This document shows, piece by piece, positions 27,003 to 39,700 of a DNA stretch of 64,000 nt; the stretch's first letter is position 1; every line of letters begins with the position of its first letter. This DNA is from Setaria digitata (taxonomy: Eukaryota; Nematoda; Chromadorea; Rhabditida; Setariidae). The notes beneath the pieces are model-generated. The model worked only from the letters and a program-made list of their open reading frames with translations. It made no database searches and was not told the origin of the DNA. Made by a program: the position numbers and the translations under genes. The stretch lies in assembly GCA_003640385.1 (NCBI GenBank), contig RCAB01000098.1, forward strand, positions 1-64,000. The letters are read 5' to 3'.

Positions 27003-29252
27003 TTACTTGCTGTATAGCAAGAAATTATAACAGTTATAAGCACGGTTGATCCTCTTAATATCACTTGAAGAAAAATCAGCAGTTCTACCCATCAGTGGAG
27101 TAACGGCTTGGATTTTTGCTTCAATTGTATTTTCACCGTTACGACTACCCTCTGTTGATTCATAGTGCATAATAGAGAAGTAATCATAACTTTCACCATA
27201 ATGTGATAGCCTTAATGAGGTGAGCTTTTCAAAATCGGTACTTGCACCTAAAACAAATGAGAGATCCGAAGGGAATTCCATGAAATTCTCAAAATTTTTA
27301 AATATTTCTATTTCTTTTTCATGTCTCGGAAGTCATTCGCATGGAGGAATTGCCATTAGATAAATGTCCTCATTTTTATCTGCTTTCCCATCCCATTAAA
27401 TTTCGTAGCAGCTTCTAAAATAGATTTCATGTTTCAGAAGAAGATTTCTGTATTCATAATAATTTTCAGTTGCTTTTGCCTTTTATTAGTTATCAGCTGC
27501 TCAGCAGTTTAGACAAAATTCTTGCCTAAACCTGACTAAAATTTAGAAAAAAAAAGCAATCATTACGAATTCCATACATTTATACAAAACAAGCACACAT
27601 ATGGATAAAAAATGTGTAGAAAAAAGTATGTAGAATGGAGTGAAGATTTGAAGAAATTTGTTAAAATTTTTAATAAATCTAACTGGAATCGAGTATATTC
27701 TTGATTCTGGTCATTATGTAGGCGAGAGGTGTCAAAGAGTATCCTAATAATAAATTAATAAATAATTAGGGGTAAAAGCTTACCAGGTATAATATTTTGC
27801 CATAAAATATTAACAAAGTAATCACGATCATCACGTTGATGCTCATGAATGAAACCGATTACATGCATTAATTCATGAATTACAGTTGCATAATTGAGAC
27901 ATTCATCAGTAAGTGATACTTGCTGTGGTCCACCACCAACATGAGCAAAATCGGCAAAGCATCTACAATTTAATTATTTAATTACTGGAAATTAGTGAAG
28001 TTGACGGATTAAATGAAGTTTAATTCATGAAACTTATCGAACAAATTAAAAATGTTTCGTGGAAATTAACTAAACACAAATAAGTAAGTATTGGTCGAGA
28101 TCATTTGAGATTTTTCCGGATTAGTTCCTGTCTAAAATCGGTAAAAAATTTCTGTCTTTTCCGAATGATGCTCCATCTAGTTTTGACACTAAATTTGCTT
28201 ACTTACCGTTAAATGTTTAATCAATCAGGAATAATTTTAGTTTTTAACGATTAAAATGCAAATGAAGTACTCAGAATTTAAACAATGAGGTTAATTCTAC
28301 TGAATAATTATGTAATTATACCCGTTAGTTTTGGAAATAATAATATAATCAATATCAAATGATTCTCGAGGGGTGAAACGGATACACGTACGTGCCGCAT
28401 AAGCTGAGATTGCACGAGCAATTGTAGCACGTTGATAGAGAGCTGAAAATATTTCTTCCTATATTCTTGAAATATTCTGAATTTCAAATTTAACTTTCTT
28501 TTTTTTTCCCCCTAAAATTGAGAACATTATAAGAATTAATGACGATTAATGTCTTTAGAATTTCAAATGAAAATCAACAAATCTAGGAAAGGAAAGAGAA
28601 GGAAGGATAGGAAAAGAAAATTGAAAAGATTTCAATTTTTCCTTTTAAAATCAAAAACATATGATTGAAGCTTCTTTTAGGTTTCAAATTTCAAATGGAA
28701 ATTAACACTCTAAAGGAAAAAAAAAAAGAAAAGAGGAAAATTGATAAAGATTTAGTAACATAATTAGGCTAATTATTTTTCTTTCCTACATCTCACTTTT
28801 TGGTGATAAAAATTGCTGTAAGCTTACTATAAACGGATGAAATCACGTATGGAATACGTCCATTAGGCCATTTATCATTTTCAAAAATCACTGCAGAGCC
28901 ATCCCGTTTTTTCCGCTAAATGATAATGAAAATGAGAGAGAACAGTAGCCACAGCAGCACACGCTGTTAATATTCACTATGCAACAACTCTGATTTGAAC
29001 TGATAGTATTACATCTACAGGAATACTCTTTTTTTTCAGTAAAATTTCAACAATTTCACAAACCTTTAATAAGAAATGTTGATCATTAGTAGAAATTCGC
29101 AATGGTTCAGTGATATTAACAAAATTTGCATTAAAAAAATCTACGGTGTTTAAAAATTGTTGTTCATCTGTTAATATTATTGAAATGAGTGATAACAATG
29201 GCAGTCTTAAAAATGGTATCAGAAGAACTGATAGCCTGAATAAATAGCACAT
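27003..29252 (-). CDS. Secreted astacin-family (M12A) zinc metalloprotease
   Basis: Five exons: 29252-29064, 28915-28828, 28442-28322, 27962-27784 and 27247-27003, giving 273 aa. Residues 1-28 form a hydrophobic signal peptide, followed by a short propeptide of about 40 residues. RKKRD at 64-68 is a good furin-type cleavage site just before the mature enzyme ([10 protein letters not shown]). The zinc site [15 protein letters not shown] is at 162-176, and the Met-turn SIMHY at 217-221 includes the zinc-ligand-like Tyr. The four conserved disulfide Cys are 112, 134, 154 and 265. The protein ends just after the catalytic domain, without the EGF, CUB or ShK domains common in nematode NAS proteins. 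A downstream exon cannot be excluded because a GTAAGG overlaps the stop. Roles in the family include cuticle moulting, digestion and host-tissue entry; which applies here is unknown. Confidence 0.88.
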
Positions 29253-30454
29253 TCCAATTCTCAGACTGATTGTTAATGATTATAAAAATTCACGATTCTG
29301 ACAATGATGTTTATAGCAGTGATAATGATGAATTATTATCAATGAGATAGAGCAAGCACAAAATATGCAACGAAGATAATATAACAAAAATAACACAATC
29401 TCATGTGCTTATTATAAGACCTAGACTTTATTTACTCCTTCAATCTGGTCTAGACAACTTTCTGATAAACAAATATACATATCTTCCTTGTCCTCTTTCA
29501 TTTCTCCCAAAATAACTAGTTCTTCTTTTCCACTAATGTACTGGATATATTTTAACATAGTTACAGGAGAAAGCTCAACCGGAAATTTTTGCACCTAATG
29601 GGATGGATAATTTACCCAACAAAACCTCATTGTGTAAATAAGTGTACGACACAAGCAAGTAAGTACAAACAGTCAATTTTCGTTTCAGTGGATTTTCGTA
29701 CAATCAGTGGACCTTTTCATGTCTCGAAATCAACATAATTAATGAATGAATTCGGTATTTAGAAAGAACAATGACTAATTCATATGTTAGATATTAATTT
29801 TAAAAAATGACGTTTTTCAACCTTCTTTTATTCATTGTTGATAGCGATAAGTTGTTGAATTCATGAAGGTTGTTCTTTCATATGCCATGTAAATGAAACA
29901 ATTATGAATTTTACATTTACTTGACACATTCTTACACGATTTGCAAAAATGAAATTATTTTTTATGATTGCACAACGGAAATTGTACAGTAAACATATAA
30001 AAATTTGAAGTAATTTATGGCACTTATTGAAAAATGTTGAGTACAAAACGCGGAGTGTTTAAAAGACAAAATAACTAAAAATTTAGAAAAAAAAAACTGA
30101 CAAAATTCGGCAAAATGCGAAGTACAAATATGTGTAACAAATGCAAGAAAAGCAAAAAATAAACAAAAAGTACCCTACACCTATATAAGTACCTATATAT
30201 GTAAATGATGATGATGATGAGATACTTAATTTATTAATGCGCAAAAAATAAATATTAAAGAACTAATCTACATCAATATAGCCTTTTCTTTCTCTGCTCT
30301 TTACTTCTCCCTGAACTTATTTCTATTCCATTTCCTGATTATTGCTTTCACGGAATGTTCAGTAAATGTCTTTCGACTTGCACCGAAAAATTGTTTTCTA
30401 CACAATAAGCAAAATACGCAACGTAATTTAAACAACAAACATTGCACTACAATA
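29253..30454. other. Intergenic, no gene seen
   Basis: AT-rich, with a (GAT)n-like patch at about 30206-30220. No supportable exon. The TTL gene's 3' UTR lies at its upper end. Confidence 0.4.
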
Positions 30455-31180
30455 TTAATCGGAATCATCAAGAAAAACTTTACCAATATTCAAGATTTTA
30501 GGCATAAATACTTTGAGCAACGCGAACTGTATTTTCCTTGTTGAATCTTTATTATCTGTTGCTGACTGCAAAATACTGGGACATTTATGCACAATGACCA
30601 TGTATGGATCTGGTTCATTAAATGGACCAAAATCTGCTCCACAGCCAGAAATCACAAACGAACCGTTTGATCGGGACCAAGTGCGACCCATTTCATCGGA
30701 AGCTTCCCATGGTAGAGCTACAAGATCAAAGCCACTTACTGGATCAATCAAAGCAAAATTAATTAATAGTTAGTCAGTGTTAACTAGTGCTAATTTAACA
30801 AAGTAAAAATCAAACATTTACCTAAGTATGCAGTTAAGACATGCTAAGGTGCCAACGATTACCAGGTTAATCGCTAGTTGATGGCTTCTCTATTTTACTA
30901 CGAAAATTATTGCAACTGACTTCAATATTATTCTGCCAAAGCAGTTTACTCTTTCAAATCATCCAGTTATTAATGAGGCATATTATTTATTATATGAAGT
31001 AAACGTGTTATAATCAAAAATCTTACGATCATCATCATTTAAATCAATCTGCACATTTGCGGCTAGCATAGGCTTCTGTGGACAGACAAGAGTACCAATA
31101 ATTTGCATGCATTCTGATTTACCGTAAATTGTTCGTGATAAAAAAATAAGTAGAAAAGACGCCACTAACGGATAGTCCAT
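30455..31180 (-). CDS. Transthyretin-like (TTL) family secreted protein
   Basis: Two exons, 31180-31027 and 30738-30455, joined in phase 1, give 145 aa. Residues 1-21 are a signal peptide (MDYPLVASFLLIFLSRTIYG). The mature part has the TTL pattern: an early strand with CMQIIGTLVCPQKPMLAANV, an acidic loop LNDDD, then GFDLVALPW, DEMGRTWSRSNGSFVISGCG and EPDPYMVIVHKC. The Gly-Cys-Gly and HKC cysteines match those conserved in nematode TTLs. This family is nematode-expanded, usually secreted and abundant in excretory-secretory products. One member (TTR-52) bridges apoptotic cells, but most have unknown roles. An upstream in-frame TTG exists; the ATG was chosen because the signal peptide starts there. 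The second intron typical of some family members is absent. Confidence 0.82.
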
Positions 31181-32384
31181 TATTTGGATAATGAACAATT
31201 AAAAAAAAAAACGAAACTTCAATAATTATCTTAATCCTTGGAAACTGAAAAAGTGCTTACTGAAAATTCAAAGAACCTAAAAACTACAAAACAACCTTAA
31301 TTTCAAGTAGGAAGAGCAGTAAAATCACTATAATATCCCAACCATTCTTTCCATCTCTACTTTCTACAAGCATACAATATAAAAAGATAAATGTTTTTCT
31401 TCAGTTCAAATGAAACGTGCAGACTGGATACTACAACAGAAATTCAAAGTAGTTCAATTAAGCTCAGTGCATGACAATGATGAGCTTGTTACTATGTTGT
31501 TAAGGAACATTCTGTGCTACGTAACTGGCGATAAAAGTAATGGGACCACGATAATTTAGAATTTTTCAAACTAGAAAAGTACGAAATCGACCAGCAATAA
31601 CATTACGTAAAGTTGTTACTTTCAAAAAAGCACAAATAAATGAGAGAGAGAACTCATTAATTAGTCTTTCAATCATAAAGAACAAATTTTATTCCGTCTT
31701 CACCATGCAAACACTAACTTCTGTCAAAATCATTTTCAATGAAGTAACAAAATTAATTGCGAACCTGCAGAGAAATATCTCAAAAACTATACCGGCATAG
31801 CTAAACTGACAATATTAGCTGTGATAGTGTTCGGCCATCAGCGCAACTGATTCCCTACAAACAGCCGCTGCGCGCCGAATAAATTTCACATTGCTTCCAA
31901 AATACAACTTTTTAAAGCTTTAAATTTACGGCTATAATAAATGTGCTAGACTACAAAATCAAATTAGTTCGAAATAAACAAATCTGCAATCTGAAAGACT
32001 GAATTATTATCATCCTACAGCTACGAATTATAAACAAAAACCAAAAGATAACCGCACCTTTTCGATAAGGTAGAACCTCGTTTTTAGAGAAAATCGGTCT
32101 CCAATAATTCTAACAACTATATTAGTCTTATAAGGTGCCCAATTAAATATTACCCAAAATTTTGAAAAATTTAAAATTAACGACAAAATAATAGAATATA
32201 CACAGAGAGAATCAAATACGATGTGAAACAATGTGCAAATCATGCGTATAAAAGTCGTACCAGTTTTTTGAAGCAAGAGAAAGATTTTGTTTTGATTATT
32301 ACCGTACCAAGCCAGGAACATTTTAAACACAATGATTATCATATTTCGGAAATTGTATAAAATCTTTTCCCCTTCATTCTTCTT
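31181..32384. other. Intergenic, no gene seen
   Basis: Separates the TTL gene from the end of UBE2F. Short ORFs only; a slightly GC-richer patch (CAGCCGCTGCGCGCCG) lies near 31862-31877. Confidence 0.4.
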
Positions 32385-34480
32385 TTACCGACAAAAGCGT
32401 ACAATATAATCGCGAACTTTTGCAATATATGCTTCCTGAAATAGAATGATCTAAATGAAGAAAGCCAATGAACTTATAATTTGTAAGTAGTCAGAGAAAA
32501 GGCTGAAAAAGAAAACTACAGCCAACACATAAAAAAAAAAAAAACTGCCTGCAATCACATATCAAATCAAATGGAATATTAGTCAGACCGAACTCACTGA
32601 ATATAATCAATAATACAATTGTTTCTTGTCGAAGGAAGAATTAACGTTTTCGACAATGCTTTTTTTGGAAACTCGGCAAGTTGGAAAGGCTACGTTTTTA
32701 AAAACCTAGCATGCTACTTAAATTTCTAGAACAAAATTTACAAAGGGAAATTCTGCATGATTCACTACCGTTGTAAAAAATCCTGTCATATCATACGTGA
32801 CTTACAAGCAGTAAAGTCAATATAGAACTCGTGTGATGAATAAAACGCAATACTGCATTACATAAGAACGACCTAACGATGACCAGAATTTCACAATGTA
32901 AGCCTACAAACTAAGTTCCTTCTGTGATATTCAGTTTCAAATCATATTAATATTATAGCCCTAAATAGTTTTCAAAAAAATCCAGTTTACATATGATTGA
33001 AATTTGATGAAATATGAAAATAATGCTAAAGATATGGAATCACCTTATTAGTCGACCACTGTTGGGCGGCTGCTGCATTGAGGGCATCATCAAAATCGAT
33101 CAAATCAGTGAAAAGACTATCTAAACCAAGTACCACATCAATCAGCCGACGAGTCGGCATCCATCCTGAAAACAGTAAGATCTCTTCAAATATTTCCACA
33201 GCTTCTTACTTCTTCCTAAAATACCAAAATACCGACAATAAAGAAATATGGTGTCCTAACATGTTTTGCCTATAAATCTCTGTGTTAATAGATCCTAAGT
33301 CAATTTCTAGCTCAAAAGATAGAAGTACATACCATAACCATCGAGACTATTTTGTCGTAATAATGACAAGCATATGGAACCTTCTTCAGTGATGTTTGGG
33401 TGCCACACACGCGTTAAACATTTCACTACGGGTGGCACATTGTTATATTCAGGTGGTACTGTTATAGTAAACTTGAATATTCCACCCTGAAATCATGTTT
33501 AATTGTTTAGGCGTAGTTAATGAAACATACTGTATCAAAATTGCTTAAAATAAAGATGAATTGCAGATTTTCTAAACAACTTAAGGAAGCAATTCTTTTT
33601 TGCATGTCAATCTTAGTTAAAAACTTCGAATATGAAGAGTAAAAGTATCTCTTAGGATACAACTAGGTACCACACAAAACCGACATACCTTATAAATGCC
33701 TTCAATCGGTGAAACAGTAAGTTCCATATTATGTAATGCAGATGTTGACGGGAAATGCAACTTACATGAAGGCACTTTTTTGAGACTTGATTCAAGCTCC
33801 TTTATTTCTGAAAAAAGAACTTCTGCAACAAAATCATCGATGAACATCTTACTGGAACAACCACCTATGAATTTAATGGCAACATTCTAGCGGAACAGTG
33901 TCAAGTGTTCATAAAACACTAATAGTCACTGTATGTTCATTGTCCATTTACTCCGATGATCAACGTAGTGTTACCTAATCAGAAATAAGCGACACGATCC
34001 AACACGATTCATATTCACTGTTGCGTCATGCTAAAACATAAGCCAACAAAAAGGCATTTGTCAACCCAACCGGCAACACATTTATTACAGTAGCCATAAT
34101 CACCACTTCTGTAGAATTGGTGATTCTGCAGAAGAAACTCTAAACTTCAAACATTCCACCGTTCATTCAGTAAATGCTAATTAAACATGAATGGATGTTT
34201 TTAAACAGCTGCAAATGTGCTAGCCATCTCAGCTAAATAGTTGATAAACAAGCACAGAGCGATGATGGATATCAGTTTTTTCGCAAGGTATAAATTATTT
34301 CCTGGTAAGAAATCCTTCACAAACAAATTCATCAGCTTTTCCGTATGTAACAGAAATACACTTAACATTTCGAAGCAAGCACAAACCTTGGGAAAGTAAT
34401 TTATCTCGAATGGATATGCGTGTGCCCAAATATGTCTTCTCTTCATCCACACCATTAATACGCTTCTGAAGATTCAACAT
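32385..34480 (-). CDS. UBE2F-type NEDD8-conjugating enzyme (E2)
   Basis: Five exons, 34480-34387, 33807-33689, 33486-33333, 33165-33044 and 32435-32385, give 179 aa (human UBE2F 185). The N-terminal extension MLNLQKR and SIRDKLL match the UBE2F docking peptide that binds the NEDD8 E1 (UBA3) and needs an acetylated Met. The UBC core follows, with the HPN motif at 100-102, catalytic Cys110 in GSICLSLLR, and the C-terminal [24 protein letters not shown]2F and not UBC12 is indicated by [11 protein letters not shown] and the sequence after it. Family role: loads NEDD8 onto CUL5 through RBX2. The last intron is about 0.6 kb and the first about 0.6 kb. All phases agree. Confidence 0.9.
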
Positions 34481-35541
34481 TGTGCTGATAACCTGTAATA
34501 GATGAAATCGCGTTAAAAAAGCTTAAGAAATTTAGACAATATCCGGAAAACGAATAACTGACTAAATCAAAGCGACAATTTTCATGACTAATGTATTACT
34601 TAAGCATCATTTTCGTTGATCATATTTAAACCTGTGATATCAGAGATATGTTTGAAATGAAATTGTCATCAGATTACTACCAATCAATAGTACAAAAATT
34701 AAATTACAGATAGAAGAAGAAGGAAGAGATAAAATTCTCTCTTCCCATTCATTTCCGTCTTTAACAATAGGAGAAATGTTTTTTGAAGACAATATTTAAT
34801 GCCAATTCATCATCATATCGATGAACACACTGTACAACTTAAGCAGTAATATTAGCAATAAAATATCCAGTAACTCGTTTAATCAATTCCGATTTTCATT
34901 CCTGAACTTTCACCAAACACTCTGCCAATCATTCGACCACCCATCCGCTCAGCTCAAACCAAACTTCCATGAATAACTTAGATCAAAATCTATTTTAGAA
35001 ATAATTCTTTCATGCACTATCACTACCACCACCCATCCGTACTCTCTTCCTATTACTCTGACAGCCTTATTCCTGTTCTGTATCATTATCACTCTTAGTT
35101 TTTCACTCTCCTTTCAAAATGTCATCTCTTCTACTCTTAAGCTTTGTCCTCTCCTCAGAAGCCCTTTTTTCTTGTATTTTTCGATCTCTATCGTCTCTTC
35201 TTAACAGCAAGTTTGCTATTTTTCTCAAAATGTATACCTTCCAAATAAATCGCAACAATCTTCCACTTATCTATACTATCCTTAAAAAATGCTACACTAT
35301 TTTTTTTATTCCTGTTGTCTACTCATTTTCACACGCCACTCATCCTAAACTGTCTCCTATCTTGCACCTCTCACTATCTCACTACTCATCTCATAAAAGG
35401 GAATTTTCCGGTTCACATACATCCATCTTGTTTCGACTTTCCGGTTTCTTCACAAGCAACAATTCCAATTATACCTTCCGGTTTGTCGTGCGTTACGTGA
35501 TTTTACTTATCTTCTAACTGTTCACTCACATCTAGTTTCAG
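34481..35541. other. Intergenic, pyrimidine-rich plus strand
   Basis: Between divergent genes (UBE2F minus, small basic protein plus). From about 34980 to 35540 the plus strand is unusually C/T-rich, producing an open frame at 35119-35517 that has low-complexity composition and no splice or family support. It probably carries both promoters. The acceptor-like TTTCAG ending at 35541 fits trans-splicing of the next gene. Confidence 0.45.
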
Positions 35542-35582
35542 AGTTCACCGAATGATTGATTCTATTCTGTGTTTTCTGGAGG

Positions 35583-36177
35583 ATGAATACTAATGGTAAT
35601 AATTTCAAAGTTGCATTTTTTATCGACGAAACAGACCAAGGAGTTGGAAAATTAGCCAAAAATTTCCACAGGACTAAAACAATCGAAGAAATACAACCAA
35701 AATGGAGGAAAATACGTTTAGGAATTAAACAAGTTAGCATTACTAACATCATTTAAATCAGAATATAACTTCAGACGCTAGCACTATCCACCATCATGAT
35801 GCTAGAGAGAGTCGTAATAGTCTAACTGTTTTACAAGAGAACTAACTAGAATTAATTTCAATAGAATTAACTTCTTTCATATTCACGAAAGATGAGCGCC
35901 AGATAGTAGCTCTTTAATGAAGGATTACTTGTGGAATCGACTTTATAACTATTTCGATATTCGGGCATAGTAGTAACAAACTCTCGAAATTAATGCTGTT
36001 TAGAGAATTTTTTTCAAATTTTTTAATTTTTTTTTCCAGTTTGTCCGAGATCAACGACGAAAGGCACAGAAAACGAAGAAAAACACACGGATGACTCAAA
36101 CAACTGCTCCAACAAATCTTGGCGTTGGTGAGAAATCGAAATCAGCAACTTCTGATGTTAAGGCAAAAAAAAAATGA
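35583..36177 (+). CDS. Small basic protein, 95 aa, unrecognised
   Basis: Two exons, 35583-35732 and 36040-36177, join in phase 0. Exon 1 encodes MNTNGNNFKVAFFIDETDQG followed by KTIEEIQPKWRKIRLGIKQ. Exon 2 starts FVRDQRRKAQKTKKNTRMT and ends in a Lys-rich tail (KAKKK). There is no signal peptide or membrane segment. The basic, probably helical middle with a disordered Lys/Thr/Ser tail suggests a nucleolar, RNA-binding or chromatin-associated protein, but this is only composition-based. A TTTCAG 42 bases upstream of the ATG suggests a trans-spliced mRNA, which supports expression. I do not recognise the family. Confidence 0.55.
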
Positions 36178-36334
36178 GCTGCTGCAGAAATCTTGAATGT
36201 TACAAATCTCGTATTGTAAGGTTATAAAGGTTATAAATTTTTTATCTTTTTCGTTGCACTTCATTTCAACCCCTATTTTATTGGAATTCGAGAGTTTTCT
36301 CTTTTTTTTCTTTCTTTTTTTTTACAACAGGAAA

Positions 36335-36427
36335 ATGCTTATCAGTTTTGTTAGAAAATGTTGGTCTGGAATAAGGTATTTACCGCCACCAAAAAAGGAT
36401 TCGAAACAAGGACCTGGTATAACGTAG
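36335..36427 (+). CDS. Mini-ORF of 30 aa or first exon, unrecognised
   Basis: A polypyrimidine tract and ACAACAG acceptor end at 36330, directly followed by GAAA and an ATG that opens 30 codons: MLISFVRKCWSGIRYLPPPK then KDSKQGPGIT and TAG. It lies 150 bases after the stop of the small basic protein, the spacing of a downstream operon cistron. Alternatively a GTATTT donor at 36376 makes it a first exon. No family recognised. Confidence 0.3.
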   Translation: MLISFVRKCWSGIRYLPPPKKDSKQGPGIT

Positions 36428-36628
36428 AGCGGGAATTCACCGGATGCAGTATTAAAAAAAATAATGAAAGAATAGAAAATGACTATCTTTACCTTTATCT
36501 TTCCCTAGAGTAGGGGGGTAGTGCCAGTACAACTTACGGAAAATTGTCCAATGTTCTTGTTGTTTAATCGTGTATGTTTAAGTATTTTAAAATCATAGTT
36601 TATGGAGATCGTCACGAAGAAACAGAAA

Positions 36629-36736
36629 CGATGCTTTGATCTTCAATTTTAGACTCAGCTGATAAAATTTATACCGGTTGTATTAAAATTCTAATAATTA
36701 TTTAGATTACCGATTACCTCGACATCTTCATTTTCA
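36629..36736. repeat. Direct repeat, copy A (about 108 bp)
   Basis: Matches 36981-37087 in the same orientation, with shared blocks CTTTGATCTTCAATTTTAGA and ACCGATTACCTCGACATCTT. Copy A lies just beyond the stop codon of the minus-strand membrane-protein gene. Confidence 0.85.
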
Positions 36737-36790
36737 TGAAATGCTACTGATAAAATGGAAGAAGATGGTAAATATACATTCAACATTTTT

Positions 36791-39700
36791 CTATGATATA
36801 TACAACAAAAGGAGCACAAGAAGAGGTATCAAAATCACAAATTGTGCTGAAAATGTTCCAGCATCAAATGTATTCACAAAGTAAAGCAGTTCTGCTGGAC
36901 ACGTTATTTCAGATGGACATCGGAAACGACCTTCACTGTTCTCATACCTGGAAGAGAAGAGTGCTAACGGTCAAAGGACACGATACTTTGATCTTCAATT
37001 TTAGACTCAACTGATAAATTTAGACGGGTTATATTAATGTTTTAATAATGATTTAGATCACCGATTACCTCGACATCTTCATTTTGTCCAAAAACCGTTC
37101 CGTAATTTCTCGGAATGATATTGCCGTTGTCAGGAAGCAATAGTCCTCATGACATTTGTCCGAAGACGGCAAAAATCTAAAAAAAAAAAAAAAAAAATAC
37201 AAAGATAATCACTTTAAATGAAGCAACACTTTCAAATGTGATAAGGAAGTTTTTTGATGCTTTCACTCCGAAATATTCCAAGGATAAGCTGAAACTTGCT
37301 TATCCGTAGCCAGGTGTGGATAGATTAGGAATGGAAAGAAAATGAGATTTTTAACAAGACTATGTCAAAATGAACTCCTTTTCAAAAATTTTCCAACAGT
37401 TTGGAAGTGTTTAGTGCAGAAAGCCAACTGTGATGAAATATTGGTCAACCAACAATTTAAAACATTTCTAGAGGAACTGTCTTCTAACGAGTTAAACAAT
37501 ATAGATTACTCGATTAACAATCCCAAAATCGACCCTTGCTGGACTGCGAAACGAACACTCATTGTTGTGTAATTATCACATGTTTGATCATTCGATGTGA
37601 CAGCTGTATCTCTGAAATTTAAATGAAAATTTTCAGATACCTCTCTCTCTCCCAGAAAATTCAATAAAAAGTCCTTAAGAAGCATATTCTTTTTAATGTC
37701 ATTTACACCTTTCCTGTCCAACTGCAGCCATAAGTTTCTCAATAATTTGAACGGCTGTCCTTCTACATTCTGTTAAGTATTTAAATTAATTTTTCGGGTG
37801 GTACATACCGAAGAAAAGCAGGCAAGTGACTTAATTGCTGCGAAAAGAAATTGTAAACATTTTTAACCTTAAAATTGGCACTTCGCAATAATCCCCAGTT
37901 TTATCGCATACTTCAGTACCACTTATTTGATTTGAAAGAAATTTGATCATATCATCGACATGACAACCCTATGAAAAGTTTCAGGAATTGTAAATTATTC
38001 TTAAAATCCATAGCCTGGGGGTCCTTAAAATAACAAAAAAGTGTTCTCAAACATACCTTTAAAATATTGGGTGGTGCCCTTCGATACTTTCAAAACAAAA
38101 GAAACGGTACCTTATCTAGGTGGAAGTGCCATCGGCAAGTAGCAGTATAGTTTACTTTGTACTTCATGTTTTGCTTGTATAAATGCGTACAGCGCCCACT
38201 GACATCTAAAACTGCAGTTGGGTTGTCAAACAAATACCTGAGAACTGTAATAAAATATTCAAAAACAGTTTTAAATTAGCGGAAGTGTCAAAGAACAAAT
38301 AGCAGCTCGTAAAATCTTCATAAAGAAAAACGGAAAGACCCAGAATGGACTACCAGGTCTTAAGAGTGACAGTTCGCCATTATTAATACGTATTTCATCG
38401 CCATAACTATAGCTACCTATAGTTTCATTTTTGGATTCCGTTAGTGCGTCCAATAAATTCTTCTCTTCACCCTATGATATGATAAATAACCATGGGTTAA
38501 ATAAAGAACTGACTAAATAAATAACTAGGAAAAGGGTGAAAAAGACCACAAAGTCTATTTCAATGGTATATTTCGATTTTTGAATTATCTGCAAAGCGTT
38601 GCATTGAAAAGGAGGAAGTTTTGAGTTAAAGAAACGAGAAACAAAATAGTAGTGACTCACAACCTCTCCCTTCATCATACAGTTTGGATCGTTCCTGAAA
38701 AAAAAAAAAAAAAAGAATGCATGAATTCGTATTTACATAATTTTTTGTGCAGTGAAATTTGCGTTGTCCTGCAGTTACATAAATGCACGCATGAGATTTT
38801 GTAACAGCAAAAAATTTAAAAAAGTACAAAAAAGTACGCCCTCCATTAACGCAAGAAATGCTGGAGACATGAGGAACAACAAACAAAACAATCGCACCAC
38901 ACAAGTATACCCAAAATCACAGGACAAAATATTGTACTCTAAGAAAGCAGACTATATATTTTCATCCAGCTTAGAAAAAAAAAATAGACCGCACTTTGAG
39001 CAATTGGTATCGCAGTTCGAATTAATGGCAGTTAAATATGAGCAACTGGCATTTCTGAAAATAAGGTCCACTCTTTTTCGTTCTAACACCAGAATTTTTC
39101 TCTTTAAGAAAAGAAGAAAAATCCTTTATTCATTAGATATTTATTCATTGATTAAAAACTGAGCAATAGGGTTTCAAAATTGCATTCTCCTAATGCAAAA
39201 AACTTTGTGGATATGCAAAAACCGATATATTAATGAAAAAAAAAAAGAACATTACAGCTGCAATTTTGATTTAAGCTTAAAAAAAAAAATTAAAAAATAA
39301 CCTCTTTTTATACATTCCGCAGATCAGATGCCTTTCTACAAACTTATAGTTTTAAAAATTTACTTAATTCTAGAGCGTAGAATTGTTGACAGTGGCAAAA
39401 ATGGAGTGGCACTTTGCCTAACATGTTTCGGAGCGTAATTGCTACGACCATCATAAATATAAATTTCTTCGACAAAATTTGGATAACCACCGATAATGTC
39501 TAATGATAGTAATCTGAAAAACAAATCTGTGTAACATGAGAAAGTCGGACGGTTTCAAGTAGTTTTTAAATCTGTATCAAAATATCTCCTGCAAAAATTA
39601 CAATCCAAAATCAGTTCACCCTAACAATCCAAGCATTTACAAAAGCTCTGCCACAGCCACTACTCAAGCAAATGAAACATCAAAAGATTTACTTGAAAAT

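Noticed and set aside
35119..35517. 132-codon plus-strand ORF
   Set aside because: It comes from a C/T-rich tract that is depleted in stop codons; residues are low-complexity Ser/Leu/Phe and no splice or family evidence exists.
37506..37742. Continuous minus-strand ORF covering two exons of the membrane-protein gene
   Set aside because: Phase continuity from upstream exons and into the last exon instead requires the GTGTAA donor at 37708 and the TTTCAG acceptor at 37612; reading straight through breaks the frame.
38752..39162. 136-codon plus-strand Lys/Asn-rich ORF
   Set aside because: It lies antisense in an intron of the minus-strand gene, with AT-driven composition and no splice support.
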